Part shown: positions 34,833 through 44,316 of the stretch, piece after piece | How the letters are laid out: each line of letters begins with the position of its first letter | Position numbering within the stretch: the first letter of the stretch is position 1 | Source: Sthenelais limicola | Lineage: Eukaryota > Annelida > Polychaeta > Phyllodocida > Sigalionidae | Assembly: GCA_942159475.1 (NCBI GenBank) | Contig: OW804096.1 | Location: 14,805,871-14,869,870, forward strand | Direction: 5' to 3' | Length of the DNA stretch: 64,000 bases | Made by a program: the position numbers and the translations under genes | The notes under the pieces: generated by a model | What the model was told of the DNA's origin: nothing | Database searches by the model: none | Seen by the model: only the letters and a program-made list of their open reading frames with translations

Positions 34833-37800
34833 GGTAATACACATGCCGCAGTATGTCAGAACTCGGGGAAAACACCGATGGAGGTTTCGGTTCGGCCGCC
34901 CTCAGCCGGGTTAGGGGACGCCCGTGGTATTAACTCGGTGGGGAGTGTATGCGGAGATTCGGAGGTGAAATCGGATATGCTTTCATGTATGGTGGAAGTG
35001 GTGCATCAGGGTGTACCCGAACATGCTTGCTTGCCGGGGCAAATTTTAAAGGTTGAATGGGGAGGGTATGGCTCCCTGGTAAGCAAGATTATGGCATGTG
35101 ATCTTCGTAATTTTGATATAACTATTTCGGACAGAAGTATACCGTGGATTGCTGACCGAATGTATGCGGATGTGACGATAGTGAATGTGACTGGCCAGTT
35201 TCTTATTGATTGGGGTGCTCAATGTACATTAATAAAGAAGGAAATGTACGATGAGTTGTCGGTAAAGCCTTACCTGATACCTTGCCAGGTAACGTGCTAT
35301 GCCGGCACAGGACATGATCTTGTCACACATGGTTGTGTACGAGTAGCCCTCGGGATAGGAGGAGCGTGGTTCGCTCTTACTTGTATGGTAATAAGTGGTT
35401 TAGTGGGAAGAGAAGCTGGTATTCTGGGCATGACGCACAGATGCAATTCGGATTGGTCCGGTGAATTCACCCTTGAGGCAGGTGAACAGTCCGTGATGTG
35501 CCGGGGCTTGCAAAGCGGTACACTCAGCCGAAATGGGTATGAGGGAATCTTTTTAGATGCTTTTTCTACCATTTGTAGTTGTGTGGACTTTGAACCGGCG
35601 GGTGAAGATGTATTCTTTGAATCGGGACAAGCCGAGTTGGGGCATTGTGTAGTTGTGAGTCGGCTGGTCGCAGGCGACCGGCAATGTACGACAATATCGT
35701 TGCATAATCCTGCCAGCTCCCCTTTGATGTTCAGTTTATCATCACCTGGACTGAGGGATCTTGCTGAGGAAGGCGAGAGCCCCATGGTTGATATGGATTT
35801 ATTGGAACCGGAGGTGCCTATGATGCTCTCCGGGGATGGGTGTCCATTGGAGAAGTTAGTTCGGGAGTCTCATCTGGAAACAGTGGCTGACAGACGTAGA
35901 TTGCTGACTATTCTGTGGGAGTATAAAGATTGCTTCCGACTACCGGGAGAGATTCTCGGCCACACGGATAAAGTTACGCATGTGATCGACACTGGGGATG
36001 CTCGCCCGATTAAATGTGCATGTCGGCGATTGCCCCCGGCGAAACGTGATGCGGCGGAACTGCAGATCCAGGATATGCTTAAAAAAGGTGTCATTGAACC
36101 CAGCAATGGCCCGTGGGGGGCGGGGATAGTCATGGTCGGCAAAAAGGATGGAACTAGTCGGTTTTGTGCTGACTATAGGCCCCTTAATTTGGTGACTAAG
36201 AAAGACTCTTTCCCGCTTCCCCGAATTGATGAGTGTATTGAAGCCCTTGGAGGCATGAAGTGGTTTATCACCCTGGATTTGGAAAGTGGTTATTGGCAAA
36301 TAGCGATGGATGAGGCTAGTAAGGAGAAAACAGCCTTTGTCTCGTCCAGTGGGCTATACCAATTTAAAGTGATGAGTTTCGGGTTATGCAATGCTCCGGC
36401 TACCTTTGAGCGCATGATGGAGCAGATGTTGGTAGGGTTGCGCTGGAAGTGTTGCCTGGTGTATTTGGATGACATAATTATATTCGGAGCTAATTTTGAA
36501 GAAACTTTACGAAATATGGAATTGGTGTTGCAACGATTGCGGAGTTACGGGTTAAAACTTAAGCCAAAGAAGTGCTCCTTCTTCCACTTGGAGGTGTTGT
36601 ATCTCGGACGGGTGGTGTCGCAGAAAGGAATTCGCCCGGATCCAAGCAAGTTGGATCGGGTGAAGACCTGGCCGATACCATCCACCGTTAAAGAGGTGAG
36701 GCAATTCCTCGGGTTTGCATCATATTATAGGGATTTTATGCCTTATTTTTCCGAGGTTGCTGGTCCGATTCAGGCCTTGGTGGTAGGTGGAGACCAAAAG
36801 AAAAGTAGAAAAGTTGTGTTCGATGAAAGCTGCATGTTGGCGTTTGAGAAACTCAAGCATTTGCTTACTTCGGCCCCAGTGTTAGGCTATCCGCAACCCC
36901 TGGGTACCATCATTTTAGATACGGATGCTTCCGGATTTGGTATGGCTGGGATTTTATCCCAGATTCAGAAAGATAAGGAAGTGGTGTTGAGCTATGCTAG
37001 CAATTCCCTGTCTAAGGCACAGCGTAATTATTGTACCACCAAACGTGAACTGTTGGCGGTTTTGACCTATCTCAGTAAGTTTCAACATTATGTCATTGGT
37101 AGGAGTGATTTTATGCTGAGAACAGACCACGCGTCTTTGCGGTGGCTTATGAATTTCAAAGACCCGACCAATATGTTGGCGAGGTGGCTGACCACCCTTC
37201 AGCATTACGGGGTTTCGGAGAATCAGATAGTTCACCGGCCGGGGAAGCATCATCTGAATGTGGATGCGCTCTCGCGACTTCCCATTCGGAAGTGTCCCCG
37301 GGAGGACTGTCCGGACTGTGGGGCACATGAGGCTGTGGTTGCTGTTATGACAATAGATTACCAGCTATTTTCATCTTTGGCGGGTGATCGGTTGTCATCG
37401 TCCCAGCATGAGGATGATGTGCTTTCTCGCATAATCACTTTGGTAGAGGAGGGAGTCAAAACTCTCACTAAGGCTGTCATGTTGCCGGAAGGTGATGAAT
37501 ATTGTTTCTATGCCCGGTTACTGTCAACTTTAGTTATGAAGGATAATTTGTTGTGTTTGGAATGGGAGAGTGATAATGGTGTAATCTATTATCGTGCAGC
37601 TGTACCATCTGGTTTACGTAAGGAGCTGTTCCATACTTTGCATGGAAACAAATTGGCGGCCCATTTCGGCGAATTTAAGACTTATCAAGCGGCATTACAT
37701 AAATTTATTTGGCCCCGGATGCGCTCTGATATAGCCGACTGGGTACGTGGGTGTGAAATTTGTGCTTCGTGCAAGAGCCGGGGAGGCCGGGGTGTCTCTC

Positions 37801-39068
37801 CTTTGAAAAAGGAGTTGCAGGGAGTGAGATGGAGTCGGGTGGCTCTAGATATTATTGGTCCTTTTCGGAAAACACCTAGAGGGAATGTATGTGTTATGGT
37901 GGTGACGGATTATTTCAGTAAATGGGCTGAGGCTTACCCCTTGCCCGACCATACTGCTGCAACGTGTGCGATGGTGTTATTCACTGAGTGGATATTACGC
38001 TATGGCCCGCCAGTCTCTTTGCAGACCGACGGGGCTCCGGAGTTCCGGTCAAGTTTGATGAAGAATTTGCTGGGAATGTTAGACATTGAAAAGCTAATGA
38101 CCTTGCCCTATAGACCCGAATCTAATGGACAGGTAGAACGTTTTAATAGGGTTTTGGTCGAGCAATTGTCTTGTCTGACGGAGTATGAGGATGTAAATTG
38201 GGATTTATTAGTTCCTTGCATTGCTCATGCTTATCGGGGTGCTGTCCATAAGAGTACACATTGTACACCAAACATGGTGGTATTTGGTTCTGAGGTGACG
38301 GTACCAGCTGACATTATTTATGGAACTCTAAGTGGTGATGTGGATTTTCCTTGCCCAACTGTATTTGTGGAGGAGATTCGTTCTTTATTGAGGAAGGGAC
38401 ATCAATTTGTGAGAGAGCAATTGGGCCATTCGGCTGTATTTCAAAAGAGGTATTTTGATAGGAGAGCTCGTCCTAAGGAATTCAAGGAAGGGGACCTAGT
38501 GTGGAGATATGCCACTCCCATGGCTCAGAAGAAGTATGGGCCTAAATGGGATGGACCCTTTCTGGTGGTTCGGAGGGTGCAGGGTTCTACCTATGAACTG
38601 CAAACTGCGGATGGCCTCTTGAGGTGGAATGGCAATTTGTTGAAGCTGGCTTTTGATGCTGATGGACAACCGGTTCAAGCTACTAATCTTCATCGGGCCC
38701 CTGAATACCAGAAGCAGGTGGCTAAGGGCCGGGACATTCTTCGGGTCTCTCCTGTTGGCAAGGTATTGCCCGGGTTGGAGGCACCGGTTCCTAAGCCAGC
38801 TAAGAAAATTGTGCATCATGTTAGGAAAAGAGGCAGACCGCCGCGTGCTCCTCCTAAAACTACTGTCTTGCCACAGTCAGAGGTTTCGGGGGACTCGGGT
38901 GCGAATTCTGTCGAGTCGGGTGAAGAGGATGAAGCAGTTGCAGTATTGGAGGAAGATGAGTTACCCTTGGCTGAAACAATGGATAATTTGTTGCAGTCCG
39001 AGTATCTGTCCGAGAGGCCCCGCCGAACTGTTAGACCTCCGGATAGATATGGGATGGGGATTAGTTAA
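34791..39068 (+). CDS. pol: Pol polyprotein: PR, RT, RNase H, integrase
   Basis: Made as Gag-Pol by -1 frameshift; numbering below is from 34,821. Protease ~residues 125-205: FLIDWGAQCTLI, with Trp in place of the usual Thr/Ser after the catalytic Asp130, and a later ILGM. RT ~400-590: WGAGIVMVGKKDG, DYRPLN, FPLPRID, LDLESGYWQI and the catalytic YLDD near 547-550. RNase H ~695-810: DTDASGFG, KRELLAVL and TDHASLRWL. Integrase: an HHCC finger (LHGNKLAAHFG ... CEICASCK, ~936-985), then the D,D-35-E core with ALDIIGPF, QTDGAPEF and NGQVERFNR, and a C-terminal GPF module (KYGPKWDGPFLVVRRV). The tail is basic and has no chromodomain that I can see. The frame is uninterrupted over 1,415 codons. Confidence 0.95.
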   Translation, partial: KLCQPLLGGGVGAEGNTHAAVCQNSGKTPMEVSVRPPSAGLGDARGINSVGSVCGDSEVKSDMLSCMVEVVHQGVPEHACLPGQILKVEWGGYGSLVSKIMACDLRNFDITISDRSIPWIADRMYADVTIVNVTGQFLIDWGAQCTLIKKEMYDELSVKPYLIPCQVTCYAGTGHDLVTHGCVRVALGIGGAWFALTCMVISGLVGREAGILGMTHRCNSDWSGEFTLEAGEQSVMCRGLQSGTLSRNGYEGIFLDAFSTICSCVDFEPAGEDVFFESGQAELGHCVVVSRLVAGDRQCTTISLHNPASSPLMFSLSSPGLRDLAEEGESPMVDMDLLEPEVPMMLSGDGCPLEKLVRESHLETVADRRRLLTILWEYKDCFRLPGEILGHTDKVTHVIDTGDARPIKCACRRLPPAKRDAAELQIQDMLKKGVIEPSNGPWGAGIVMVGKKDGTSRFCADYRPLNLVTKKDSFPLPRIDECIEALGGMKWFITLDLESGYWQIAMDEASKEKTAFVSSSGLYQFKVMSFGLCNAPATFERMMEQMLVGLRWKCCLVYLDDIIIFGANFEETLRNMELVLQRLRSYGLKLKPKKCSFFHLEVLYLGRVVSQKGIRPDPSKLDRVKTWPIPSTVKEVRQFLGFASYYRDFMPYFSEVAGPIQALVVGGDQKKSRKVVFDESCMLAFEKLKHLLTSAPVLGYPQPLGTIILDTDASGFGMAGILSQIQKDKEVVLSYASNSLSKAQRNYCTTKRELLAVLTYLSKFQHYVIGRSDFMLRTDHASLRWLMNFKDPTNMLARWLTTLQHYGVSENQIVHRPGKHHLNVDALSRLPIRKCPREDCPDCGAHEAVVAVMTIDYQLFSSLAGDRLSSSQHEDDVLSRIITLVEEGVKTLTKAVMLPEGDEYCFYARLLSTLVMKDNLLCLEWESDNGVIYYRAAVPSGLRKELFHTLHGNKLAAHFGEFKTYQAALHKFIWPRMRSDIADWVRGCEICASCKSRGGRGVSPLKKELQGVRWSRVALDIIGPFRKTPRGNVCVMVVTDYFSKWAEAYPLPDHTAATCAMVLFTEWILRYGPPVSLQTDGAPEFRSSLMKNLLGMLDIEKLMTLPYRPESNGQVERFNRVLVEQLSCLTEYEDVNWDLLVPCIAHAYRGAVHKSTHCTPNMVVFGSEVTVPADIIYGTLSGDVDFPCPTVFVEEIRSLLRKGHQFVREQLGHSAVFQKRYFDRRARPKEFKEGDLVWRYATPMAQKKYGPKWDGPFLVVRRVQGSTYELQTADGLLRWNGNLLKLAFDADGQPVQATNLHRAPEYQKQVAKGRDILRVSPVGKVLPGLEAPVPKPAKKIVHHVRKRGRPPRAPPKTTVLPQSEVSGDSGANSVESGEEDEAVAVLEEDELPLAETMDNLLQSEYLSERPRRTVRPPDRYGMGIS

Positions 39069-39741
39069 TGTGTTTAGATGTAATGGTGCGAAGTAGAAAA
39101 CAAATTACACAACGAGAAGTACTGCAGTAGAGTCGGGCCGGGCGCGGAAGCTTGTGTGTAGAGCTCCGGTTCGACCTTGGAAGATATCACTATATTGGTT
39201 GGCTGTGTTAATTTTTGCTCCGATCGGTTTAACTGGCCAGTTGACCTCCTCGGGTTGCCGGACCCATTGGGAAATAAAGTGGGGAGTACCAGTCTATAAC
39301 CTTTTTGGCTTAAATCATTGATATAGTCGTGTTTTTGTTGTATGTATGTCTGGCTCGGGGGCATTATCAGTTGTTGTGTCTACAGGTAGGGGTTGGGGCA
39401 TTGCTCATTTGGGGGTATGACCAATTGAGGCCGGGTCATGAGTCGTCTGCGGCTGGTTACTTGACTGGTGTTGCTATTTTTAGACCCGGTGACCTCGTTC
39501 TCGCGTGAAGGAACGAGAGGTGGCTGGTGCGAACCAGTCAGTCAGTTGCATTCGGTCGACTTGGTCGGTCGTGTCCCACTGTATGCTATTGCCCCACGTG
39601 GAATAAAATAGTCGAATTGTCGAATATTCCTTTGCATTTCATTGAAGTTTCAGTTGTCGTAACTGTGCAGAAAGTGTGACCCGGTTTTGAAAGTGTTCGT
39701 GTTGGATAGGATCAGGTTGTGATCCTGTCAGTGGCCGTGTT
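39069..39741 (+). other. Pol-ORF3 spacer with possible splice acceptor
   Basis: 673 bp with no ORF of note. TTCCTTTGCATTTCATTGAA then GTTTCAG (ending 39,653) is a credible 3' splice site 88 bp before the third ORF, which could feed a spliced subgenomic mRNA. Confidence 0.5.
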
Positions 39742-42555
39742 ATGGCCGACGAGGAGAAGCCGGGCGGCTCACAGGGTTATGCTGCTGATTTCCCTGAGAT
39801 GGCGAAAGTTCCTGCCCCGAACCCTGAACTTGCTGTGAAGAAAAAGTTGAGTGAACAGAGGAAGGCTGAGCGGAAAGCTCGGGAGCAGTCCCGGCTTGCT
39901 GCAATGAAGAAGGCAACTGTGGCTAAGCAGTCGCTGTTGAAGAAATCAGCTGTGGTGAAAGCTACTAAGGTGAAGAAACCCGGGAAGAAGTTAACTGAGA
40001 AGCCGGCTACTAAGGTGGTGGAAAGGACCAGTCCCCGGAGGGCTAATCCCGGAGTTGTAGCGGCTGATACTCAGCTTCCCGAAGCTCAGCTTGCTGCAGC
40101 GGGGCAGACGGAGAGAGCTCCTTCTCCCGCGGCCTCTGACGTGGTGGTTGTGGACAGTCCCGAGTCTACCCCGGCTCCCCGAGCCGAAGAGGGAGAGATA
40201 GTGGAGGATGATGCTACGGCTGCTGTTGGAGACCCGGGCACGGAAGGTGTCACCCCGGACACTGCTCAGCTTACCGCTGAAGGTGTTGAAAAAACACAGG
40301 AGGCGGAGGAAATGGATACCACTCCTGTTGTTGATGTTGTAACCGAAAAACCTGAGGATGATGCTGGTTTTGTGGAGGTGAAGTCTAAAAAGAAGAAGCC
40401 TAAATCTAGTTCTGCGAAAGTTGGTTCGGAGAAGGAGGTCCAAGCGATTGAACGGCAACACGGGATTTCTCGTTACAGGTCGGGGAAGTTTATCAAGAAA
40501 CGTGAGGACCCTGACTTTGCTGTGAGAAATCTGACCCGGTGGAATGCTTTACAGAAAAAGCTTGACACTTTTGTAGTGCTGGAGGAGGAAATTGCCCCTG
40601 TGGTACCAAGTGTGGAGGATACCTTCCCTGTCTGTCCTGAGTCCGAGGATGAGGATGAGGCCATGGCCGAATACTCAAACGGGACTTTGATGTCTAAGTA
40701 CGAGATGGAATTTCATTTCTTGAAGAGTCGTACTGGTCGGCAGCCGGAATCAACCCGGGAGGTGGTGATTAACCCGACGGTGCTTGTGAAGCTGAATAGT
40801 GTGGAGCGTTTGTGGAGCCCGGGGCAGAGGTGTCCTTTTGTGTATTGCCGGCATTTGGACCCGGCCATCAATCCGGATGGGGTTCGTTCTTACAGAACGA
40901 GGGAAAGGTTTTACCGGCATCTGGTGGAGGAGCATTGTCCGGCTAGTTACCAGCTGACCTGCCCACATGCTTCGTCTTGTTTGGTGAGATTGGATCGCCG
41001 ATCAGAATTAGTGAGGCACTGTATGACGCAGCACCATGAGAAGCGGGACACTGCACTTGATATGTGCATAAGTTTTCGGGTGTTTCAAAAGGAGTTCCCA
41101 AATTACGGGTGTCAAAAGTTTGCGAGAATGACCAGAGGAGATTGGGAGACCGTGTCTGTTCTCGGGAGGACTGGTGGTTCTAGGCGGTTTGTGATCCCCA
41201 AGCACCCACCGTCCTCTCATGGTTCAGGCCCGGCCCCTGCGAGTGTTTGGAAGAAGCCTCCAAGTAGCAGTTATGGGAGCGCTGATCACATGAACTCCTC
41301 CATTGAGTCATCGGTGGTAGACCAGAGTTCTATGCTGTCTGGTGCAGAGCGTTCGGAGCGTTCGGAACGTGTTCGGCCAATGGGAAGTCGGATCCCGAAT
41401 GTTGATGCCACCTATGACCATGTTTCTAAGTCTTTGGAAAGAATAACTGCATGTATGGACGCCGGAGTTTCGGCCATTCAGTCGACTGCTTCGGCTGTCA
41501 TGGCGGATATTCGCAACCTAATTGGTGAAGCTTTTGATCCGTTGGAAGGGATCCAGGAGTTGCGGGAACAGGTGAAACTGATTCCGAATCTAGAACAGGA
41601 GAATCTGGACTTGCAGGATCAGTTGAGGTTTTATAAAGAGGAGGATAACCGTTCGCGTGAAGTAAATATGGAGTTGCGTCGTAAGTTGTCCCGCTATGAA
41701 CAACAAGGTGGTCCGGATTCTAAGCGGAAGAAGACGGAGAAAGATAAGGTGGAAACTGAAGTGCAGGGTAAGCCGGAGGATCAGGTTATGGAGGAGGAGG
41801 AAAAGTCGGAGAAAACCGGAGCTGTTGGTGGTACAGTTAGCATTTCAGATATGCGGGAAGTGATGTCGGGGCTCTTCAAGGAAATGTTTGAGGAACACTT
41901 GCCTCAGCCTGCTGCTCAACAATTGCCGCCTCCACCACCTGTTGCTATGACTATGCCGGCCTTTCCCTCCTGGGATGCCTTTTTCCAGTCTTTTGGACAG
42001 AATTTGCCTCAATATACTGCTGCGGATCCTAATATGAGTGCTTTCGCGGACCCGAATGCGCAGATGGCTATGCGCATGGCTCCGCCTTTGTTTAGTCCTC
42101 CTGCTGTGTCTAGAGTTCGGCAATCACCGCAAGTGCCTCTCTATAGTGCTGCGGTGGCTGGTGGAGTTGGTTTCGGGGAAAACCCACCACCATCCGGTGG
42201 TTCGGTGCCACATGCTGCCAAGCCGGGGATGGTTCGGGGGGGAAAACCCGCTCTGTTGCCGAAACCCCGCACTATGGTGACGCTGACTCCTAGGCCTAGC
42301 GCTGCGAGGGTTACTTCCACTCCGGTTGCTAGCCCGGAGAGAACCGCTGTGCTAGTTCCCGATAAGGCTTTGGATAGTCCCGCAAGACTGGCGTTGGAGA
42401 TGAAGAGGCTGGAAGAAAACTTGACCCAGGATACGGGTGAGGGTGAAGTTGTGGACTCGGATGCAGCTGAGGAAAGTCCTGAGATGGAGATATCTGTTGA
42501 GGAGGAGAATCGGTTGCTTCGGGGTGAGAAGGGCACAGTGATGGATGAGTATTAG
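39742..42555 (+). CDS. Third ORF of the retrotransposon: C2H2 zinc-finger/coiled-coil protein (937 aa)
   Basis: Not recognised as any standard retroelement product. Residues ~30-105 are Lys/Ala-rich and basic, like a nucleic-acid-binding tail; ~115-310 are acidic and low-complexity. Two C2H2-like fingers follow: C364-X4-C369-X23-H393-X4-H398 and C407-X5-C413-X12-H426-X4-H431. A coiled coil is likely at ~606-657 (LEQENLDLQDQLRFYKEEDN). Then comes a Pro/Met-rich segment with QQLPPPPPVA, and an acidic C-terminus. I see no signal peptide or membrane segment, so it is not an envelope protein despite its position. ATG 39,742 is the first in frame. The frame is intact in a very young element, so it is probably selected. 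A role in nuclear targeting, RNA packaging or host interaction is inference. Confidence 0.85.
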   Translation: MADEEKPGGSQGYAADFPEMAKVPAPNPELAVKKKLSEQRKAERKAREQSRLAAMKKATVAKQSLLKKSAVVKATKVKKPGKKLTEKPATKVVERTSPRRANPGVVAADTQLPEAQLAAAGQTERAPSPAASDVVVVDSPESTPAPRAEEGEIVEDDATAAVGDPGTEGVTPDTAQLTAEGVEKTQEAEEMDTTPVVDVVTEKPEDDAGFVEVKSKKKKPKSSSAKVGSEKEVQAIERQHGISRYRSGKFIKKREDPDFAVRNLTRWNALQKKLDTFVVLEEEIAPVVPSVEDTFPVCPESEDEDEAMAEYSNGTLMSKYEMEFHFLKSRTGRQPESTREVVINPTVLVKLNSVERLWSPGQRCPFVYCRHLDPAINPDGVRSYRTRERFYRHLVEEHCPASYQLTCPHASSCLVRLDRRSELVRHCMTQHHEKRDTALDMCISFRVFQKEFPNYGCQKFARMTRGDWETVSVLGRTGGSRRFVIPKHPPSSHGSGPAPASVWKKPPSSSYGSADHMNSSIESSVVDQSSMLSGAERSERSERVRPMGSRIPNVDATYDHVSKSLERITACMDAGVSAIQSTASAVMADIRNLIGEAFDPLEGIQELREQVKLIPNLEQENLDLQDQLRFYKEEDNRSREVNMELRRKLSRYEQQGGPDSKRKKTEKDKVETEVQGKPEDQVMEEEEKSEKTGAVGGTVSISDMREVMSGLFKEMFEEHLPQPAAQQLPPPPPVAMTMPAFPSWDAFFQSFGQNLPQYTAADPNMSAFADPNAQMAMRMAPPLFSPPAVSRVRQSPQVPLYSAAVAGGVGFGENPPPSGGSVPHAAKPGMVRGGKPALLPKPRTMVTLTPRPSAARVTSTPVASPERTAVLVPDKALDSPARLALEMKRLEENLTQDTGEGEVVDSDAAEESPEMEISVEEENRLLRGEKGTVMDEY

Positions 42556-43125
42556 TGCTCTTCCACTGTTTTTTGTAGTGTGATGATGATTGTGTGTTTA
42601 TTTGTTGTTTTCCGGATGGACGGCGGCGTGGGAGCGCCAGTATCATTGGCATCTGGCTACGCCGAAGTCAACCGGGCCGGATGCAGTCGTTCGCGGATAT
42701 TTCCAGTCCTCTTCGAGACAACAACCCCCTGATTCCCTGCAACAGACACTACGTGGACATCTACTCTATTTACATGGACATTATTTTATGCTAAAGCATA
42801 TGGACCTCTGTGATTTTATTTACCGGATTTATCCTACCAGTGATTGTGATCATACCTCGGGTTAGAGTTTTTCTTCATTATTATTCTCCCAAGTTAAAGG
42901 TATGTTTCATATTGTATTGTGTTGTTATAGGAATATATTGTTTTTACTTACACCGCGCGTGTGTAGGCTTTTTAATATTCCTTCACTTTACTTTTTCACA
43001 TGTCGTTCTTCTATGTCCTTATGTTCCATTTCCACTGTATGTGTCTTTACGATTTAATGTATTATACGTCTTACTTAGGACCTGTTTAGTTCTAGCCAGT
43101 TCGTGTCTAGTCGGTCCTCCCTCCA
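42556..43125 (+). other. 3' untranslated part of the LTR element
   Basis: No ORF with recognisable content; a 142-codon hydrophobic frame at 42,810-43,238 runs into the LTR and looks compositional. Confidence 0.45.
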
Positions 43126-43148
43126 GAAAAAGGGGGGGAGGGGGGTAT
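43126..43148 (+). other. Polypurine tract
   Basis: AGAAAAAGGGGGGGAGGGGGG followed by TAT, directly before the 3' LTR: the expected plus-strand primer site. Confidence 0.9.
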
Positions 43149-43596
43149 TGTGGTGCTGAGTGTGGTGGTGCCGGGTCGGAGCGGTTATCCCCGCTCTGGC
43201 CCGGCGCTGCTAGCCAGTGTCCCGAGCTCCCGGTCTAGTCGCCCGGTTATCCGGGTGCGGCCGGCCGGACTGGATTCGGGCTGGCTGTTCTATCTGTTGC
43301 AGGGATGTTTTGCCACCAGATGTCGTGTGGGGGTTTTGTCTCTCTTATTTTAATATTTTACTGTTAGCCTATGTCTGATGTCAATTCTTGTCTTAAACTA
43401 CCCTTTCTTTACTATAACTTTTTTGTTCTAATCCCTCTCTTCTGTGAAGCGGAGGGAGAACCTTTTTCACTGTGGTTGAAGGGTTTTTAGTCGGCAATAA
43501 AGACTAAAGTGCTAGCAAGGACTCGGAGATCTGTGTTGTTCTATTCTTGTTGTTATTTACCCGAATCGCCGTGCAAGTAAATAAGCAGACATTACA
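43149..43596 (+). repeat. 3' LTR (448 bp)
   Basis: Same length as the 5' LTR and identical by eye except one A/G difference near the end (43,583). AATAAA at 43,496-43,501 is the element's polyadenylation signal. Confidence 0.95.
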
Positions 43597-43750
43597 GTAG
43601 GACCCTTTTTCCCAACTATAAATAATTGATGGAACAATAATAAAAATTGTCTTGTTTATTATTGACTTTGACACCTTAGTGACATCACTAGGCATCCTGT
43701 GTTATTTGGGGGGTCCCTTCCACCATCACTGATGGTGTTTGGCACAACAT

Positions 43751-43780
43751 GGTTTCGCCCCTTTGATGGGCTCATCAGGC
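43751..43780 (-). ncRNA. Hammerhead ribozyme core, Penelope-type relic
   Basis: The minus strand reads CCTGATGAGCCC, then ATCAAAG, then GGGCGAAACC: a perfect CUGAUGA core, a 4-bp stem II (GCCC/GGGC) and GAAAC. Of the four motifs in the window it is the only one with an intact core. I did not establish stems I and III or the cleavage site. It lies ~150 bp after the Gypsy 3' LTR. Confidence 0.65.
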
Positions 43781-44316
43781 AGATCAGGGATCTTGGGGGG
43801 AGTGATATTATAATATTATAATAATAATATCAACATCTCCCTATTAAATAGTGTAACAGTGGTCTTGGGATTTATATATCCTCATGTGTGGCATATGTTT
43901 ATCCCGACTGTGACATATTAGTCTCAGTCTATTAATCGCCTAATTAGTTGACCTAATTAGCCGATTACCTTAAAGAATATAAATTTATGAATGTAATTAA
44001 TTATAGATAATATAAAAAGTGGTATGAGGGAAGGAGAAGAGAAGAGAAAAGGAGTGGGTGGGTGGGGTCAAAAGAAGAAGGACGTGTGTCCTGGTGTGGG
44101 GTGAGCGAAGAAGTGGACGAGGAGAGGGAGAGAGCGGAAGTGAGAGGGGTGGTGAGAAGAGAGTCCTATAGGTGTCGCCAATGACTGACCATTCCGCCAC
44201 AGCTCATGGTACAACAATGTGAGAAAATGGTTGGTGTGCTTTAGTGAGTTTGTGAGCAACATTCAGGGGGCGCTGTCTGCAACCCACAGTGAGTCACATC
44301 CACACACTTTGTAGTA
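43781..44316. other. Non-coding; TAA-rich
   Basis: ATTATAATAATAATAT run near 43,810. A 63-67-codon minus frame near 44,000-44,260 is compositional (GA-rich strand). Confidence 0.4.

Larger units (their letters stand above)
31952..43596 (+). mobile_element. Intact Ty3/Gypsy-type LTR retrotransposon with a third ORF
   Basis: 11,645 bp. Order: 5' LTR, PBS, gag, -1 frameshift, pro-RT-RNase H-integrase, 673-bp spacer, third ORF, polypurine tract, 3' LTR. Domain order with integrase after RNase H places it in Ty3/Gypsy. The flanks ATAGG (31,947-31,951) and GTAGG (43,597-43,601) fit a 5-bp target duplication with one difference. The LTRs differ at one site by eye (A at 32,386 against G at 43,583), so the insertion is recent. 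Its coding regions have higher GC than the surrounding AT-rich DNA. Confidence 0.95.

Noticed and set aside
39742..42555. Third ORF as an envelope gene
   Set aside because: No signal peptide, fusion peptide or membrane segment; zinc fingers and coiled coil instead.
32395..42652. Minus-strand and out-of-phase frames inside gag, pol and the third ORF
   Set aside because: Shadows of the real retrotransposon genes.
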